Below, one piece after another: positions 48,439 through 56,948 of a DNA stretch of 64,000 nt. Source of the stretch: a virus; the IMG/VR virus record IMGVR_UViG_3300010334_006851, positions 1 through 64,000 of that record; one strand, written 5' to 3'. Position numbers and translations under genes: made by a program. Under the pieces are notes generated by a model. That model was given only the letters and a program-made list of their open reading frames with translations, did no database searches and had not been told where the DNA came from. Every line of letters starts with the position of its first letter. Positions within the stretch are counted from its first letter, which is position 1.

Positions 48439-49248
48439 TCAAAAATTTGATATAATTAGTTCTTTGCCAACTCTCTTGGTCTTGCTCTGTGCATCAGCAC
48501 TAGACGTTCCACAATAGGTCCAGCCCTCTGATCTTGAATGAGAGGTTCCTAAACCTCTGCCGAAGTTGAAGCCTTTGTACAGCTTTCTTATAAACGGATT
48601 GTCATCGTAACTCAAGACAATTTTGTGTTTACAATTTTTTATATCTTCACATAGTTTCCTGTGATCTTCCATTTCAAAATTATGTCTGTAGAGCCTTGAA
48701 TTCTTATCGAGCTTTGTGTTTAAATAATAAGGAGGATCAATATAAATCAATACATCGTCACCATCCTCATTCAACAGATCAGAATAGCTTGTGCTAGACA
48801 CCCTAGCTTCTTTTAGAACACCGGCTGCTTTCTCAAGCTTGTTTGTATTAATTATGTTCCAGCCGGTAGGATTAGAAAAGTAGAGCCGAGACCTTATTGT
48901 GTAATTAACACGGCCTCCCCAGACTGTTCTATTGATAAAAAAATACTTTAAGTCTTTATCGTAATCGTCTGTGTCTATCATTCTATTGAAAGTCTCTTTA
49001 AGGTCTCCAGAAAGACTTCTACATCTAGTCATAAAGCCTTGTGGGTCGTCTTTTAAAGACTGGTATACAGACATCAGATTATCATCAACATCGTTAATCC
49101 ACCTCCGCTTATCAAGAGGAATATGGAAAAAGAGACCTCCTCCACCAACCATGGGTTCCCTGTATTCTGAATAACTCTTAGGAAACCTTTTTAATATCTT
49201 TTCACGTACAGACTTCTTGCTTTTTCCGCCTGGATAACGAAATATCAT
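48439..49248 (-). CDS. Dam-like adenine-N6 DNA methyltransferase (D12 class)
   Basis: 269 residues with FRYPGGKSK at the N-terminus (SAM-binding FxxGxK), YREPMVGGGGLFFHIP, and the catalytic IDPPYY. The overall order matches Dam/M.EcoRV alpha-class enzymes. Methylates adenine, perhaps in GATC or a related site; could protect phage DNA from host restriction. Followed by a nuclease-like gene. Confidence 0.9.
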   Translation of the reverse strand: MIFRYPGGKSKKSVREKILKRFPKSYSEYREPMVGGGGLFFHIPLDKRRWINDVDDNLMSVYQSLKDDPQGFMTRCRSLSGDLKETFNRMIDTDDYDKDLKYFFINRTVWGGRVNYTIRSRLYFSNPTGWNIINTNKLEKAAGVLKEARVSSTSYSDLLNEDGDDVLIYIDPPYYLNTKLDKNSRLYRHNFEMEDHRKLCEDIKNCKHKIVLSYDDNPFIRKLYKGFNFGRGLGTSHSRSEGWTYCGTSSADAQSKTKRVGKELIISNF

Positions 49249-49267
49249 AATAAAGCCTTAAAAAGAA

Positions 49268-49342
49268 TCGGGGCGAGAAGATTCGAACTTCCGGCCTCCT
49301 GGTCCCAAACCAGGCGCTCTAACCAGACTGAGCTACGCCCCG
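49268..49342 (-). tRNA. tRNA-Pro (TGG)
   Basis: 75-nt cloverleaf: acceptor CGGGGCG/CGCCCCG, D arm GCTC..GAGC, anticodon stem CCTGG/CCAGG with loop TTTGGGA (anticodon TGG), T arm GGAAG-TTCGAAT-CTTCT. CCA not encoded. Confidence 0.94.
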
Positions 49343-49346
49343 GACA

Positions 49347-49610
49347 TTATTTCCTATAATACCTATTTGTCACACCATCCCAATCACCTTCTAGAATCTC
49401 ATAAATAAAGGCATTAAAAACTTCATACAAGAATGGCAGTAAAATTAAAAAGAAAAAAAAGAATGTAAAAAAAGACACAATCTTAGGTGGCAAAGACATA
49501 AAGAAAAACGGCAGAGAAACATGGAATAGCAGTAAAAAAAGAAGAAGGGTAATCTTGGAGCGTCTGTTGCTCTTGCTCCAACGGTCTAGTTCAGGATTTC
49601 TGCTCATCAA
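49347..49610 (-). CDS. Two-TM membrane protein
   Basis: 87 residues, basic N-terminus (RWSKSNRRSK), two hydrophobic segments (LLLFLLLFHVSLPFFFM and IVSFFTFFFFFLILLPFLY). Starts inside the end of the upstream gene and ends just before tRNA-Pro. No family recognised. Confidence 0.55.
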   Translation of the reverse strand: MMSRNPELDRWSKSNRRSKITLLLFLLLFHVSLPFFFMSLPPKIVSFFTFFFFFLILLPFLYEVFNAFIYEILEGDWDGVTNRYYRK

Positions 49611-49782
49611 ACAATCCTTCTTCTATCCATTTTAACGTTTCAAGAATGATAATCAGATCTTTTTCTTTGAGATTCTTTTCGAAGGGAACAAAAGACCAGC
49701 CACTTGATTCTAGAAAGAAGTAACCATACTCTGATCGATAATGGGACTGGCTCATCTTGACCAGAGGAAGAGTGTTGCTCAC
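49591..49782 (-). CDS. Small unknown protein (63 residues)
   Basis: Begins MSNTLPLVKMSQSHYRSEYG; aromatic-rich middle, helical end. Overlaps the acyl-carrier gene by 4 bases and the membrane gene by 20. No family recognised. Confidence 0.5.
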   Translation of the reverse strand: MSNTLPLVKMSQSHYRSEYGYFFLESSGWSFVPFEKNLKEKDLIIILETLKWIEEGLFDEQKS

Positions 49783-49985
49783 CTTTCTAAGACCTCTATC
49801 AGCTCACCAAAAGTCTCAATTTCTATAACCTCATCTTGAGGCAAAGAACGACCAAGTTCTTTTTCTATCTCAAACAAGAGCTCGATTTTGCTAAGACTAT
49901 CTTCTACAATCTCTGAGATTGTAGTTTGATTGGTTACCTCAACTCCATATCTATCAAGAACTAATTTTTTAATCTTTTCTTCCAC
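49779..49985 (-). CDS. Acyl carrier protein-like
   Basis: 68 residues with a four-helix ACP pattern and the phosphopantetheine site D-S-L (Ser30) in EDSLSKIELLFEIEKELG; the rest (DEVIEIETFGELIEVL) fits ACP helices III-IV. ACPs carry acyl or aminoacyl groups. No synthase is seen nearby, so it may borrow host enzymes or serve the amidoligase or glycan genes; that is open. Confidence 0.75.
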   Translation of the reverse strand: MEEKIKKLVLDRYGVEVTNQTTISEIVEDSLSKIELLFEIEKELGRSLPQDEVIEIETFGELIEVLER

Positions 49986-49987
49986 AG

Positions 49988-50227
49988 TTAGTTACCTAAG
50001 ATATCTTCTACTTGAGGACTTGATATGTCGCCGCATTTGACAAGAGAAGAAAAGGTTTCAAAAACACGTTGGCATCTCATTTCATGAAGCTGTGAAAGGC
50101 CGCTTAAAGCGTCACAAATCTGTTCTTCTGAGAAGCTCTTAGATGTTATGGATTCAACTAAAAGGTCTATATCGTCTTTTGTGTTCCAACAAGCCTGAAT
50201 CTGGTCTTCTAAATCAAAACGATTCAT
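49988..50227 (-). CDS. Small helical protein, unknown
   Basis: 79 residues beginning MNRFDLEDQIQACWNTKDD, all-helical by composition (SFSEEQICDALSGLSQLHEM). Resembles the small helical proteins seen in many phages without assigned function. Two bases before the ACP-like gene. Confidence 0.55.
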   Translation of the reverse strand: MNRFDLEDQIQACWNTKDDIDLLVESITSKSFSEEQICDALSGLSQLHEMRCQRVFETFSSLVKCGDISSPQVEDILGN

Positions 50228-50272
50228 TTTGAACTCCTTGTTCAGAACATTTTATTTAAAACTGTCTGTGAG

Positions 50273-50500
50273 TCAAGCTTCTTCTTGCTTTTGTTTAAAA
50301 GCTTCAAAGTCTTGCTCGGCCTGTTTTGCCTCATCTTCCAAAACTTTTAATTCATTTTGGATCTTCTCGTAAAATGTCTTGAGTTCAAGTTTCTTGGCCT
50401 TTTTAGACTCAAAAATCTTAGCTATTTTCTGTGAAAACTCGACAAACTCTTCGGTAAGAAGATATTCATTTTTTTCTGTTTTCTTTTCCATTTTAATCAA
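50273..50500 (-). CDS. Coiled-coil protein
   Basis: 75 residues, nearly all Lys/Glu/Gln/Ala with heptads (FYEKIQNELKVLEDEAKQAE). Starts within the SpoVR-like gene end (ATG at 50500, 4-base overlap), so cotranslated with the kinase-linked operon. Confidence 0.6.
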   Translation of the reverse strand: MIKMEKKTEKNEYLLTEEFVEFSQKIAKIFESKKAKKLELKTFYEKIQNELKVLEDEAKQAEQDFEAFKQKQEEA

Positions 50501-52095
50501 TCACCTTTTAGGTGCTCCTCCCTAGAAATTACTTCAACATCACGCTCTATGTCTGTTCCATAACAGCAATAGACCTTTTCATTCCCGTCAACATCTTTGG
50601 TTGATAAGAAAACGTCTTTTCCCCAAATAGCTCTTAGAGCAACCAAGACATCAGAAACATACGGCTCATAAAGAGTTCTACCATCATAGGTGTGCTCTAA
50701 CATCATGGCTCCCTTGCCACGATAATTTGGCTCAGTCAATCTAATTTCAGGCAAACCACCGTTTATGTGTCTTCTCATAAGAAGACGTTTTATTTCTTTG
50801 TAGTCTCTGCTTTCTAGTCTGAATTCTCCGTTAGGGTAATGGACCCAATGGAAGTATTCTTGTTTTCGGCAAAACTCCTCTGTAAAGAATTCATGTATCA
50901 AAGTAAGATCATCATAATACTTTCTTACTTCAAATATCTTTTCTTTACCAAGGTTTGTCTTTAAGTCCCAATTTTCTTTTTGGTGAAGATCCTTGCAGTC
51001 CTCCCACTCTGTGCCGAACCTGCCTTTGTCCCAACGTTCCCTAATATCTGAGAGAAGGTAGTATCCCAGCTTATATGGATTTGTAGAATACTTGCCACCT
51101 AGGACGCCCATCTTGTGATCGGAGTATTCTATAATTCCACAATCATGCCCTTTTTGGCCTAAGGAAACAAAGCCTTGCTCAGCCATAATAACGCTATCCG
51201 TCATGCTGGCCCAGCCTTCGTTCAAAACCTTGGTTTGCCTCTGAGGATAGAAGTATAAGGCCTCATCATACAACATAGAGATTATGTCCGCTTGCCAAGG
51301 CTTGAGAGGAGCATTGTCTCTAAGATATCCTAGAATATTCTTAGTAGGTTCCTTAAAGACACCCAGCTCATCAGCTATGTCTTCTTCTTGAACGCGTTCA
51401 TTCTCTCTATCTTTAAATTCCTTTGTATTAATAAAAGGATCCATGTACATGCGATCCTTTCCAACAGTCAACCTTCTAGGGTGACGATACTTTCTTTGAT
51501 CTGTGACTATCACATCTTTAGAGATTTTTTCTGCCCATGCTTCGGAACCATCTATTAAGGTCTCAAGCCTCATTACCCAGTCTAAGAATTCAATTACTCT
51601 TTCTTTGCCCCAGCGGGCAATATAGTTCCTAATTCTAGTGCCGTGATTTGCCATCTTGTTCAACATGTTGGTGTCGGTGGCACTAAAATGAATGTTATTC
51701 TTAAAAAAGTCATTATGACCAGTAGCATGTGCAATTACGGTCAAATGATCCAAAAGAGTGTTGCTACTAAGGCAATATATGTAGCAGGGATTAACATTTA
51801 TGACCATTTCATAAATTTTATGCATCCCAAACTCATAACCTCTCTGGAGCTCCTCGTACTCCATGCCAAAGGACCAGTGAGGAAACCGAACCGGAAAACC
51901 GTTATATGCAGCAATTTCGCTGATTTCATCATAAGTAAGCAGCTGAACTACTGTTGGATAAAAATCTAGTCCCCAATCCCTGCAAGCCTGAAGTATCTTG
52001 GGGGCTAACTCTTTGAGTTCTTTAGAAAGCTGTACTCCAGGTACAGTGCTGTCCCCTAACAAAATAGGAGAACCGTGCATGAATTTGTTTGACAT
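50497..52095 (-). CDS. spoVR: SpoVR/YcgB-family protein
   Basis: 532 residues, full length for the SpoVR family, with YPTVVQLLTYDEISEIAAYNG, RFPHWSFGMEYEEL, HVIAHATGHNDFF-type His cluster, and FTEEFCRKQEYFHW. Bacterial SpoVR (B. subtilis) affects the spore cortex; E. coli YcgB is co-regulated with the kinase YeaG and YeaH. Its biochemistry is unsettled. Here it is third in a PrkA-YeaH-SpoVR operon, the usual bacterial grouping. Confidence 0.9.
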   Translation of the reverse strand: MSNKFMHGSPILLGDSTVPGVQLSKELKELAPKILQACRDWGLDFYPTVVQLLTYDEISEIAAYNGFPVRFPHWSFGMEYEELQRGYEFGMHKIYEMVINVNPCYIYCLSSNTLLDHLTVIAHATGHNDFFKNNIHFSATDTNMLNKMANHGTRIRNYIARWGKERVIEFLDWVMRLETLIDGSEAWAEKISKDVIVTDQRKYRHPRRLTVGKDRMYMDPFINTKEFKDRENERVQEEDIADELGVFKEPTKNILGYLRDNAPLKPWQADIISMLYDEALYFYPQRQTKVLNEGWASMTDSVIMAEQGFVSLGQKGHDCGIIEYSDHKMGVLGGKYSTNPYKLGYYLLSDIRERWDKGRFGTEWEDCKDLHQKENWDLKTNLGKEKIFEVRKYYDDLTLIHEFFTEEFCRKQEYFHWVHYPNGEFRLESRDYKEIKRLLMRRHINGGLPEIRLTEPNYRGKGAMMLEHTYDGRTLYEPYVSDVLVALRAIWGKDVFLSTKDVDGNEKVYCCYGTDIERDVEVISREEHLKGD

Positions 52096-52096
52096 A

Positions 52097-53317
52097 TTAT
52101 TCTTCGCTTAAGCTTGCGGACTCCTCATCGGGGACTTCAACGTTTCCAAGAAGTTTCTTTATGGCGGTAATAATTTGCTTATTACGATCTTCTTCACTAA
52201 GCCCAGAGGACCAGTGAGTACCACCTTCGCCTATAGAAACGGTTCTTACATATTCCCTGTCCAAAGTGCCATTTCTTATGGCATCATCAACAAAGCTTTT
52301 TACACTATTGCCCTGCATAGTGGATAGTATTTGGGTAATGCCTGTGAAGTTGACAACATTTGGCGTAAACTCTTGTGCAAGGGTAGATACAAACAAAGAG
52401 TTGTCATCATCCCAATTCTCACCATCAGTAAAATAAAACACATAAATGTTCCATTTGTTCGGTGGATAGCGGTTTTCAAATTGCTTTGAAATAAACTTTA
52501 AAGCGCTGCTACAGGTGGTGCCACCACCAAAGCGATACTTATAAAACTTCTCTTCGTCTACTTCCATAGCAGCAGAATCATGCCAGACATAAAGCCTGTC
52601 TACTCTGGTATAGAATCTTCTAATCCATGTATCGATCCACCAACACATATCAGATACTATGTCGCACTTAGTTGCATCCATACTTCCAGAACCGTCTCTG
52701 GCAAACACTATCAGTGCGTTACTCGATGGAATTTTTATTTCGTTATATTGTCTGTATCTTTTGTCTTCGTTGATTGGTTTTAATATTCTTATAGGGTCTT
52801 TTAAGCCCGGAACATGAGAAAGGTTGTTCAAAGTCCCCTCTGCAGCCTGCCTCTTGAGGGTCTGCATAAGAGTTCGTCTGTTGTGCCTGAGTGACTCTGG
52901 TCCAACTAAGGATATATTGTTATACTTTACCTTTATCTCATCATACGTTTCATTGGGCTTCTGCTTTAAGTTGGGCAACTTAAGTTCGTCCTGCATGAAC
53001 TTAAGGACATCCTCTAAATCAAGGTTTATGGTTATACCTTCGGCATCCCCTTGCCCAGCACTATTTCCTTTTCCCGGCTTAGGGTCTTTGCCAATAACGT
53101 CTCCGTCTTTTCCAGCACCTCTTCCTACGCCCTCGCCGCTGTCTCCGAAGACAATGTGAGGTATATCTATTTTAGGAATAGTTATGGAGACTTTGCCATT
53201 CTTACCACGGTTACGTACTATTTGGCCGCTCTTAATGAATTTTTTAAGAGCCTTTCTAATACGTCCGGATACAACATCTCTAAAGTCTTTATGGTCTTCT
53301 TCTATACGACGAGGAAT
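52097..53317 (-). CDS. DUF444/YeaH-family VWA protein with ATT start
   Basis: 406 residues when started at ATT 53317. AAGGAGGT lies 5 bases upstream and an in-frame TAG sits 5 codons before it; no ATG, GTG or TTG is available until residue 108. The 107 residues before the first ATG are coding and match the family: PRRIEEDHKDFRDVVSGRIR, then VSITIPKIDIPHIVFGD and a Gly-rich linker, then NLDLEDVLKF joined to DELKLPNL. The VWA domain has MIDAS DGSGSM. In bacteria YeaH works with the kinase YeaG (PrkA). Confidence 0.85.
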   Translation of the reverse strand: MPRRIEEDHKDFRDVVSGRIRKALKKFIKSGQIVRNRGKNGKVSITIPKIDIPHIVFGDSGEGVGRGAGKDGDVIGKDPKPGKGNSAGQGDAEGITINLDLEDVLKFMQDELKLPNLKQKPNETYDEIKVKYNNISLVGPESLRHNRRTLMQTLKRQAAEGTLNNLSHVPGLKDPIRILKPINEDKRYRQYNEIKIPSSNALIVFARDGSGSMDATKCDIVSDMCWWIDTWIRRFYTRVDRLYVWHDSAAMEVDEEKFYKYRFGGGTTCSSALKFISKQFENRYPPNKWNIYVFYFTDGENWDDDNSLFVSTLAQEFTPNVVNFTGITQILSTMQGNSVKSFVDDAIRNGTLDREYVRTVSIGEGGTHWSSGLSEEDRNKQIITAIKKLLGNVEVPDEESASLSEE

Positions 53318-53332
53318 GGTACACCTCCTTAA

Positions 53333-53551
53333 CTAGGTGGGAAAGGTTAGCTCTATACGAAATGTTTCATCGTTTATTTCGCAAGAGAAATCAGCTAATT
53401 GCATTGATAAGAGAAAGCTTCTTTGTTCACGATTCAAACTCTTGAGTAGATCCTCAAGTGTTCCATCTGAACTCCAAACCTCCATCCCAACATCGTCAAT
53501 TGCCCTGAGGAGCTTTTTCTTTTTAACAGAACTTAGCCAATGATTGTTCAT
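53333..53551 (-). CDS. Small unknown protein between PrkA and YeaH
   Basis: 72 residues starting MNNHWLSSVKKKKLLRAID; helical N-terminal half, strand-rich acidic end. It is 1 base after PrkA and 15 before the ATT start, so it belongs to the operon. No family recognised. Confidence 0.6.
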   Translation of the reverse strand: MNNHWLSSVKKKKLLRAIDDVGMEVWSSDGTLEDLLKSLNREQRSFLLSMQLADFSCEINDETFRIELTFPT

Positions 53552-53552
53552 C

Positions 53553-55634
53553 TCAGTCCTCCGACTCGGCTAAGTCCCCCCTAGCAAATATACCGCCAAC
53601 AAAGTCCAAAACGTCTGTAGCAGAACGCTCGTTATAGCCATACTGCTTTATGAGTCTTGTTTTTATTGCGTCGATCTTTTCTTGGATGTCTTTGTCTACA
53701 ACTGTGGCACCGCTAACATTTAGTGCGGACAACTTGATGGTATCCTTTACATCCTCGAAAAGTTTGGCCTCAAGAGCCTTCTTAAGCTTAGGATTTGAAT
53801 CCCATCTAAACTGCTTGTTCTTATGAGCTAGATCACCGATAAAAGCAGCAATCTGGCGTCTAAAGTCTTCAGCACCAGTTTCTGGTATCTGAATCTTTTC
53901 TTCTATCTGCCTCATAAGCCTTTCATCCGGCTTGCGGTCTTGACCCGTGATCGGATCCTTGATCTTAGACTTATTAATATAAGCCATGACATTGTCGATA
54001 TAATTAGTACAAAGTCTAATAATTGCATCTTCGTCTCCGACCAGTGCCTTTTGCACCTCAGCTTTAAGTATTTCTGTTAGCTTCTTGAGAGCTAGATCTA
54101 CACAAGAAATATATCTACCTACTTGCTCCTTGTTTGTTAAAAGGGAGCAATTGTCTAGGCCCTCTTTCAACTCGTTAAGAACCATGAACATATTGACATA
54201 TTCATGATTGTTAGCCAAGCAATTAGATATTTTGTCCTGTAGGTATCTGACAGACACACCGCCAGACATACCCTCTTCAGGATACTTATCTCTCATTTCT
54301 TTTACAGAGTCTTCTGTCCAACCAGGCAGTAGTCTTCCATCATACAATTCTGCTTTTTCTACTAGTGTGATCTTTCCGTCTTTATCGTCATGAAGTCTAG
54401 TGAGAACAGAGAAGAGAGCAGCGATTTCCAAAGTGTGTGGAGCTATATGTTGTTTGACCTTTTCAGAACCATAATCTTTTTCAAGAATCTTTAGTTCTTC
54501 TGACCAACGTAAAGTATATGGAACGTCTATCTTTGTGGTTCTGTCCCTAAAAGCTTCCATATACTGATTGCTCTTTAGCTTTTGAAACTCTGGATCGTTC
54601 GTATGAGCGATAATAGCCTCATCGATTGATACCTGAGAGAACTTCTTTGGCTTAATTGATTGTTCTTGGCTTGCACCAAGAAGATCATATAAGAACGCTG
54701 TGTCGAGCTTCAAAACCTCGATAAATTCAATCAGGCCTCTATTCCCAGCACAAAATTCACCATCAAAAGAAAATGCTCTTGGATCAGAATCCGAACCAAA
54801 GTTACCAATCTGACGGAAGTTTATATCTCCAGTTAGCTCAGTCGAATCCTGATTCTTCTCGTCCTTTGGTTGGAAGGTTGCTATTCCGCAACGGTCTGAT
54901 TCGCTGTAAACCTTCCTTACAACTCTGATGTGATTTTCTAAAACTTTTTCTAAATCTCCATCATACTTCTTAAGTAGTGCATTCATGAACTTCTTGCACA
55001 ATGGGTCAAGCTCGTCATTGCACTTGAGAGTGTAAGTATCAGACCTTTTATCATCTGATAGGGACTCTTCATATATTTCATTAATTTTCTTTACAAATGG
55101 AAGTCTCACTTCCAGTGGTAATAGCTTGAGAGGCTGCTCGTGCATGGGGCATTCGCAGGTTGTATCATTATAAATACCATCTGCACCTGTGGGTAGATTT
55201 ACCCATTTAAAGGAATACCAAGCACCGTTATCGGTCTTAGAGAACCTTTCAAGACCTCTCTTTATTAGTCTGCATATTGTTGACTTAGAGCTTCCCACTG
55301 GGCCGTGAAGCAAAAGGATTCTTCGCTCTGTGCCGTACCCACCAGCGGCTCCCTTGATAAACTTTACTAGAGCATCCTTCATAGGAGTCAAGCCGACAAT
55401 TGGTAGATCACAGTCGTCAAAAAAGTTATAGTGAACATAGGTCTTTCTATATTCTTCGACAGTCTTGCTGCCCTTCTCCATTATCATTTCATAAATATTC
55501 TGCCATGAGTTTCTAAGCAGAGAAGGCTTTTGCTTGACCAAGTCCAAATATTCACTGAAACTCATTTCAGTGTTTAATGTTTGAAACTGTTCTTTGTTGA
55601 AACTGTTGATGATTTCTTTTAGCGTGTCAGTCAT
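53553..55634 (-). CDS. prkA: PrkA/YeaG-family serine protein kinase
   Basis: ATG at 55634 after GGAGG; 693 residues. The N-terminal AAA+ module has Walker A LLLHGPVGSSKST; the family signature FPVPxW-like and DGEF regions follow, and the C-terminal kinase-like domain includes QEKIDAIKTRLIKQYGYNE. Length fits PrkA (about 640 residues), also described as an AAA+ protease in Bacillus. It heads the operon, behind a TTGATC-16-TATAAT promoter. Phage purpose unknown; may push the host into a stress state. Confidence 0.9.
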   Translation of the reverse strand: MTDTLKEIINSFNKEQFQTLNTEMSFSEYLDLVKQKPSLLRNSWQNIYEMIMEKGSKTVEEYRKTYVHYNFFDDCDLPIVGLTPMKDALVKFIKGAAGGYGTERRILLLHGPVGSSKSTICRLIKRGLERFSKTDNGAWYSFKWVNLPTGADGIYNDTTCECPMHEQPLKLLPLEVRLPFVKKINEIYEESLSDDKRSDTYTLKCNDELDPLCKKFMNALLKKYDGDLEKVLENHIRVVRKVYSESDRCGIATFQPKDEKNQDSTELTGDINFRQIGNFGSDSDPRAFSFDGEFCAGNRGLIEFIEVLKLDTAFLYDLLGASQEQSIKPKKFSQVSIDEAIIAHTNDPEFQKLKSNQYMEAFRDRTTKIDVPYTLRWSEELKILEKDYGSEKVKQHIAPHTLEIAALFSVLTRLHDDKDGKITLVEKAELYDGRLLPGWTEDSVKEMRDKYPEEGMSGGVSVRYLQDKISNCLANNHEYVNMFMVLNELKEGLDNCSLLTNKEQVGRYISCVDLALKKLTEILKAEVQKALVGDEDAIIRLCTNYIDNVMAYINKSKIKDPITGQDRKPDERLMRQIEEKIQIPETGAEDFRRQIAAFIGDLAHKNKQFRWDSNPKLKKALEAKLFEDVKDTIKLSALNVSGATVVDKDIQEKIDAIKTRLIKQYGYNERSATDVLDFVGGIFARGDLAESED

Positions 55635-55655
55635 ATTGTCCTCCGGTACCAACTA

Positions 55656-55683
55656 ATTATAGGAATAAAAAGATCTAGATCAA
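55656..55683 (-). promoter_or_regulatory. Sigma70 promoter of the PrkA operon
   Basis: TTGATC (55683-55678), 16-base spacer, perfect TATAAT (55661-55656). Start near 55649, a 15-base leader containing the GGAGG SD. Confidence 0.65.
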
Positions 55684-55700
55684 GAACCAATATCGAAAAT

Positions 55701-56036
55701 TTAATTTCCGTCCCAGGATTCGTTTTTGTTTAAATCATTAATTTCATTATAGGGGGCATTGGGCGATTTTGAAGCGATCTCTGCTTTTTTACGCTGCTCG
55801 ATTACAGATGGCAAGTTATGCTTAAACCTGTAGTCATGCCCTGAATTCTCACTATTCCACCTGTCTGTGCCAACAGGGTTGGAAAAATTGAAGTTGCAAG
55901 CGGAAGCTAATTTTTCTTTTTTATCTGAGCCGCATTTTGGGCAAATGACAGAGGGATACCCTCCTGTTTCATCGTAGCTCGTAAATTCATCAAAAATAAT
56001 ATTGCAACTAAGGCACTGAAAGTCATAGATTGGAAT
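55701..56036 (-). CDS. FmdB-like zinc-ribbon phage protein with ATT start
   Basis: 111 residues when started at ATT 56036: (M)PIYDFQCLSCNIIFDEF, then CPKCGS, then FNFSNPVGTDRWN, HDYRFKHNLPSVIEQR. FmdB-type proteins begin MP(I/T)Y(D/E)(F/Y)xCxxC, so the ATT falls exactly on the initiator. AGGTG lies 4 bases upstream, and an in-frame TGA two codons before ATT excludes any earlier start. No ATG, GTG or TTG lies nearby. The four cysteines bind zinc. Known phage family of unknown function. Confidence 0.85.
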   Translation of the reverse strand: MPIYDFQCLSCNIIFDEFTSYDETGGYPSVICPKCGSDKKEKLASACNFNFSNPVGTDRWNSENSGHDYRFKHNLPSVIEQRKKAEIASKSPNAPYNEINDLNKNESWDGN

Positions 56037-56043
56037 AAATCAC

Positions 56044-56358
56044 CTATTTTTCTTCTTGTTCTAACTCCAACAAAAGATTTAGTTTTTTGTAAACCTTTTC
56101 TATATGATTTAATCTAGTATTTAAAGAATAAAATTTCCACAAGAAGGAACCTTTTGAAAGATCTATGGCATTGAGTAGCAATTTATACTTGAGTTTCTGT
56201 GATGTCTCTCTAAATTTGGCCTCGTAAAGAACCATTTCTTCTTCCAATATTCCTTTATACTCCTCAGGTGTAATTAAATACTCTTGAGAGTCGGAGTTGA
56301 GAAACCTTTCTACTTCCTCTCTATCTGGATCTTCGTCATCAAAATCAAACCTTCTCAT
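56044..56358 (-). CDS. Unknown 104-residue helical protein
   Basis: Begins MRRFDFDDEDPDREEVERF; acidic N-terminus then long helices (EEEMVLYEAKFRETSQKL). SD AGGAGG. Its stop codon overlaps the SD of the ATT-started gene, so the two are coupled. No family recognised. Confidence 0.6.
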   Translation of the reverse strand: MRRFDFDDEDPDREEVERFLNSDSQEYLITPEEYKGILEEEMVLYEAKFRETSQKLKYKLLLNAIDLSKGSFLWKFYSLNTRLNHIEKVYKKLNLLLELEQEEK

Positions 56359-56936
56359 TGTAAAACTCCTCCTGAAATCGTTTGGAACAACTTTAGACTA
56401 GCATTCCACAAGCTTTCAATTTTTCTTTCGTTTAAAGACATACCTTGTTTAGAAAACTTTTTCACAAACAAAAAATACAAAGGACATTCTTCCTTATGTA
56501 TCCAATCGGCCGTGATAAAATGGCCCCAACCTCTTTTGTATGAACAAAAAGAAGATGGATCATCGGAAGAGGCTTTTGAAACTAAATCCGTATCATTCAG
56601 ATAGAGCAAATCACCTTCTTTTATAGTGCCTGTATCAAACCCAGATTCTTCAAAATCTCTAACACACATACAATATGGAGGAACAATCACAGTTGGTCTA
56701 AGCTCTATAGTTTCCTCACAGGATGAACCGTTGTACATTTTAAATTGTATTCCAATCTTTTTAGTCCATAAAAACATAGTGCCAGAAACGTTGTTCCTTT
56801 TACAAACAATGTTTACCTTGGCATCAGGTAAATTTTGGTTAATCGAATACCAACATAAATAAGACATCCAATTGTGACCAGGCAAATAGTCACAGGATAT
56901 AGTTATGTTCAATCCTTCACCCAAATAAGAAATCAT
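56355..56936 (-). CDS. Unknown 193-residue protein
   Basis: Begins MISYLGEGLNITISCDYLPG; beta-rich with many cysteines and aromatics (MSYLCWYSINQ, PPYCMCVRDF, CSYKRGWGHF). Overlaps the following gene by 4 bases. No SD visible. No family recognised. Confidence 0.55.
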   Translation of the reverse strand: MISYLGEGLNITISCDYLPGHNWMSYLCWYSINQNLPDAKVNIVCKRNNVSGTMFLWTKKIGIQFKMYNGSSCEETIELRPTVIVPPYCMCVRDFEESGFDTGTIKEGDLLYLNDTDLVSKASSDDPSSFCSYKRGWGHFITADWIHKEECPLYFLFVKKFSKQGMSLNERKIESLWNASLKLFQTISGGVLQ

Positions 56937-56948
56937 AAAATAATAGAG

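Noticed and set aside
49390-49402. CATAAATA inside the two-TM gene
   Set aside because: Within coding sequence and facing no gene start; shows the motif also occurs by chance.
52997-53332. Frameshift or pseudogene explanation for the missing YeaH N-terminus
   Set aside because: The upstream 107 codons are open in the same frame and match the family, beginning right after an SD and ATT; no frameshift is needed.
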